In this document: positions 63,932 through 64,000 of the stretch, in pieces
Layout: every line of letters starts with the position of its first letter
How positions within the stretch are numbered: the stretch's first letter is position 1
Notes under the pieces: generated by a model
Told to the model about the DNA's origin: nothing
What the model saw: the letters and a program-made list of their open reading frames with translations, nothing else
Database searches by the model: none
Source: Protula sp. h YS-2021
Lineage: Eukaryota; Annelida; Polychaeta; Sabellida; Serpulidae
DNA: 64,000 nt
Assembly (NCBI GenBank): GCA_949752745.1
Contig: OX457033.1
Coordinates: forward strand, 12,633,301 to 12,697,300
Direction of reading: 5' to 3'
Translations under genes and position numbers: made by a program

Positions 63932-64000
63932 CTCTCTGCGGTGAAGGCGGAATTGGGATGATTGTGATGTGTCTCCCGTCTCTCCGCCAGTATTCTCTGC

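Larger units (their letters stand above)
60240..64000 (-). mobile_element. DIRS-like tyrosine-recombinase retroelement, decayed
   Basis: Minus-strand order is gag-like, reverse transcriptase, RNase H, tyrosine recombinase, which is the DIRS order. It continues past the window edge at the 5' side. All parts carry frameshifts. Two further fragments of the same or a close family are at 2.3-4.0 kb and 18.0-20.9 kb. Terminal repeats cannot be seen in the window. Confidence 0.85.

Overview
This looks like nuclear DNA of an invertebrate animal: genes split by GT-AG introns, TATA-box promoters, long microsatellites and poly-G/C tracts, and many DNA transposons and tyrosine-recombinase retroelements. 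I cannot name the species. No rRNA, tRNA or CRISPR array was recognised.

The main object is a complete Polinton/Maverick (virus-like, self-synthesising DNA transposon) at 26088-42779 (16,692 bp). It has inverted terminal repeats of about 175 bp starting AGTAGTATG and a perfect 6-bp target duplication TCAAGA. A rightward block holds small accessory genes (27.1-29.9 kb), then integrase with chromodomain, packaging ATPase, several small virion-type proteins, penton-like minor capsid, major capsid and adenain-type protease (30.0-36.2 kb). A leftward block holds PC4-like genes and protein-primed DNA polymerase B (36.6-41.7 kb). Unusual cargo includes a NADAR/YbiA-like protein, an apparent family of up to five PC4-like single-stranded-DNA-binding proteins, a predicted doubly acylated small protein, and a 0.45-kb array of forkhead and octamer motifs upstream of the polymerase promoter. 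The copy looks young because its terminal repeats are nearly identical, yet several genes carry frameshifts or stops: the PC4-like gene, two paralogous accessory genes, capsid, protease, polymerase and one virion-type gene.

Immediately downstream lie relatives: a 687-bp non-autonomous element (43055-43741) with Polinton-like ends and its own 6-bp duplication GAAGTA, and a further terminal-repeat relic at about 42922.

Host genes: a complete five-exon MORN5 orthologue on the plus strand (8614-13738) whose introns are filled with satellite and AT-repeat DNA, and the first exon of a secreted NIDO/tectorin-like protein (54351-54539) behind a TATA box.

The rest is repeat-rich intergenic DNA: three decayed DIRS-like retroelements (2.3-4.0, 18.0-20.9 and 60.2-64.0 kb), several MITE families, an 887-bp terminal-inverted-repeat element made of GATATC-type repeats, and minisatellites with periods of 41, 42 and about 165 bp.
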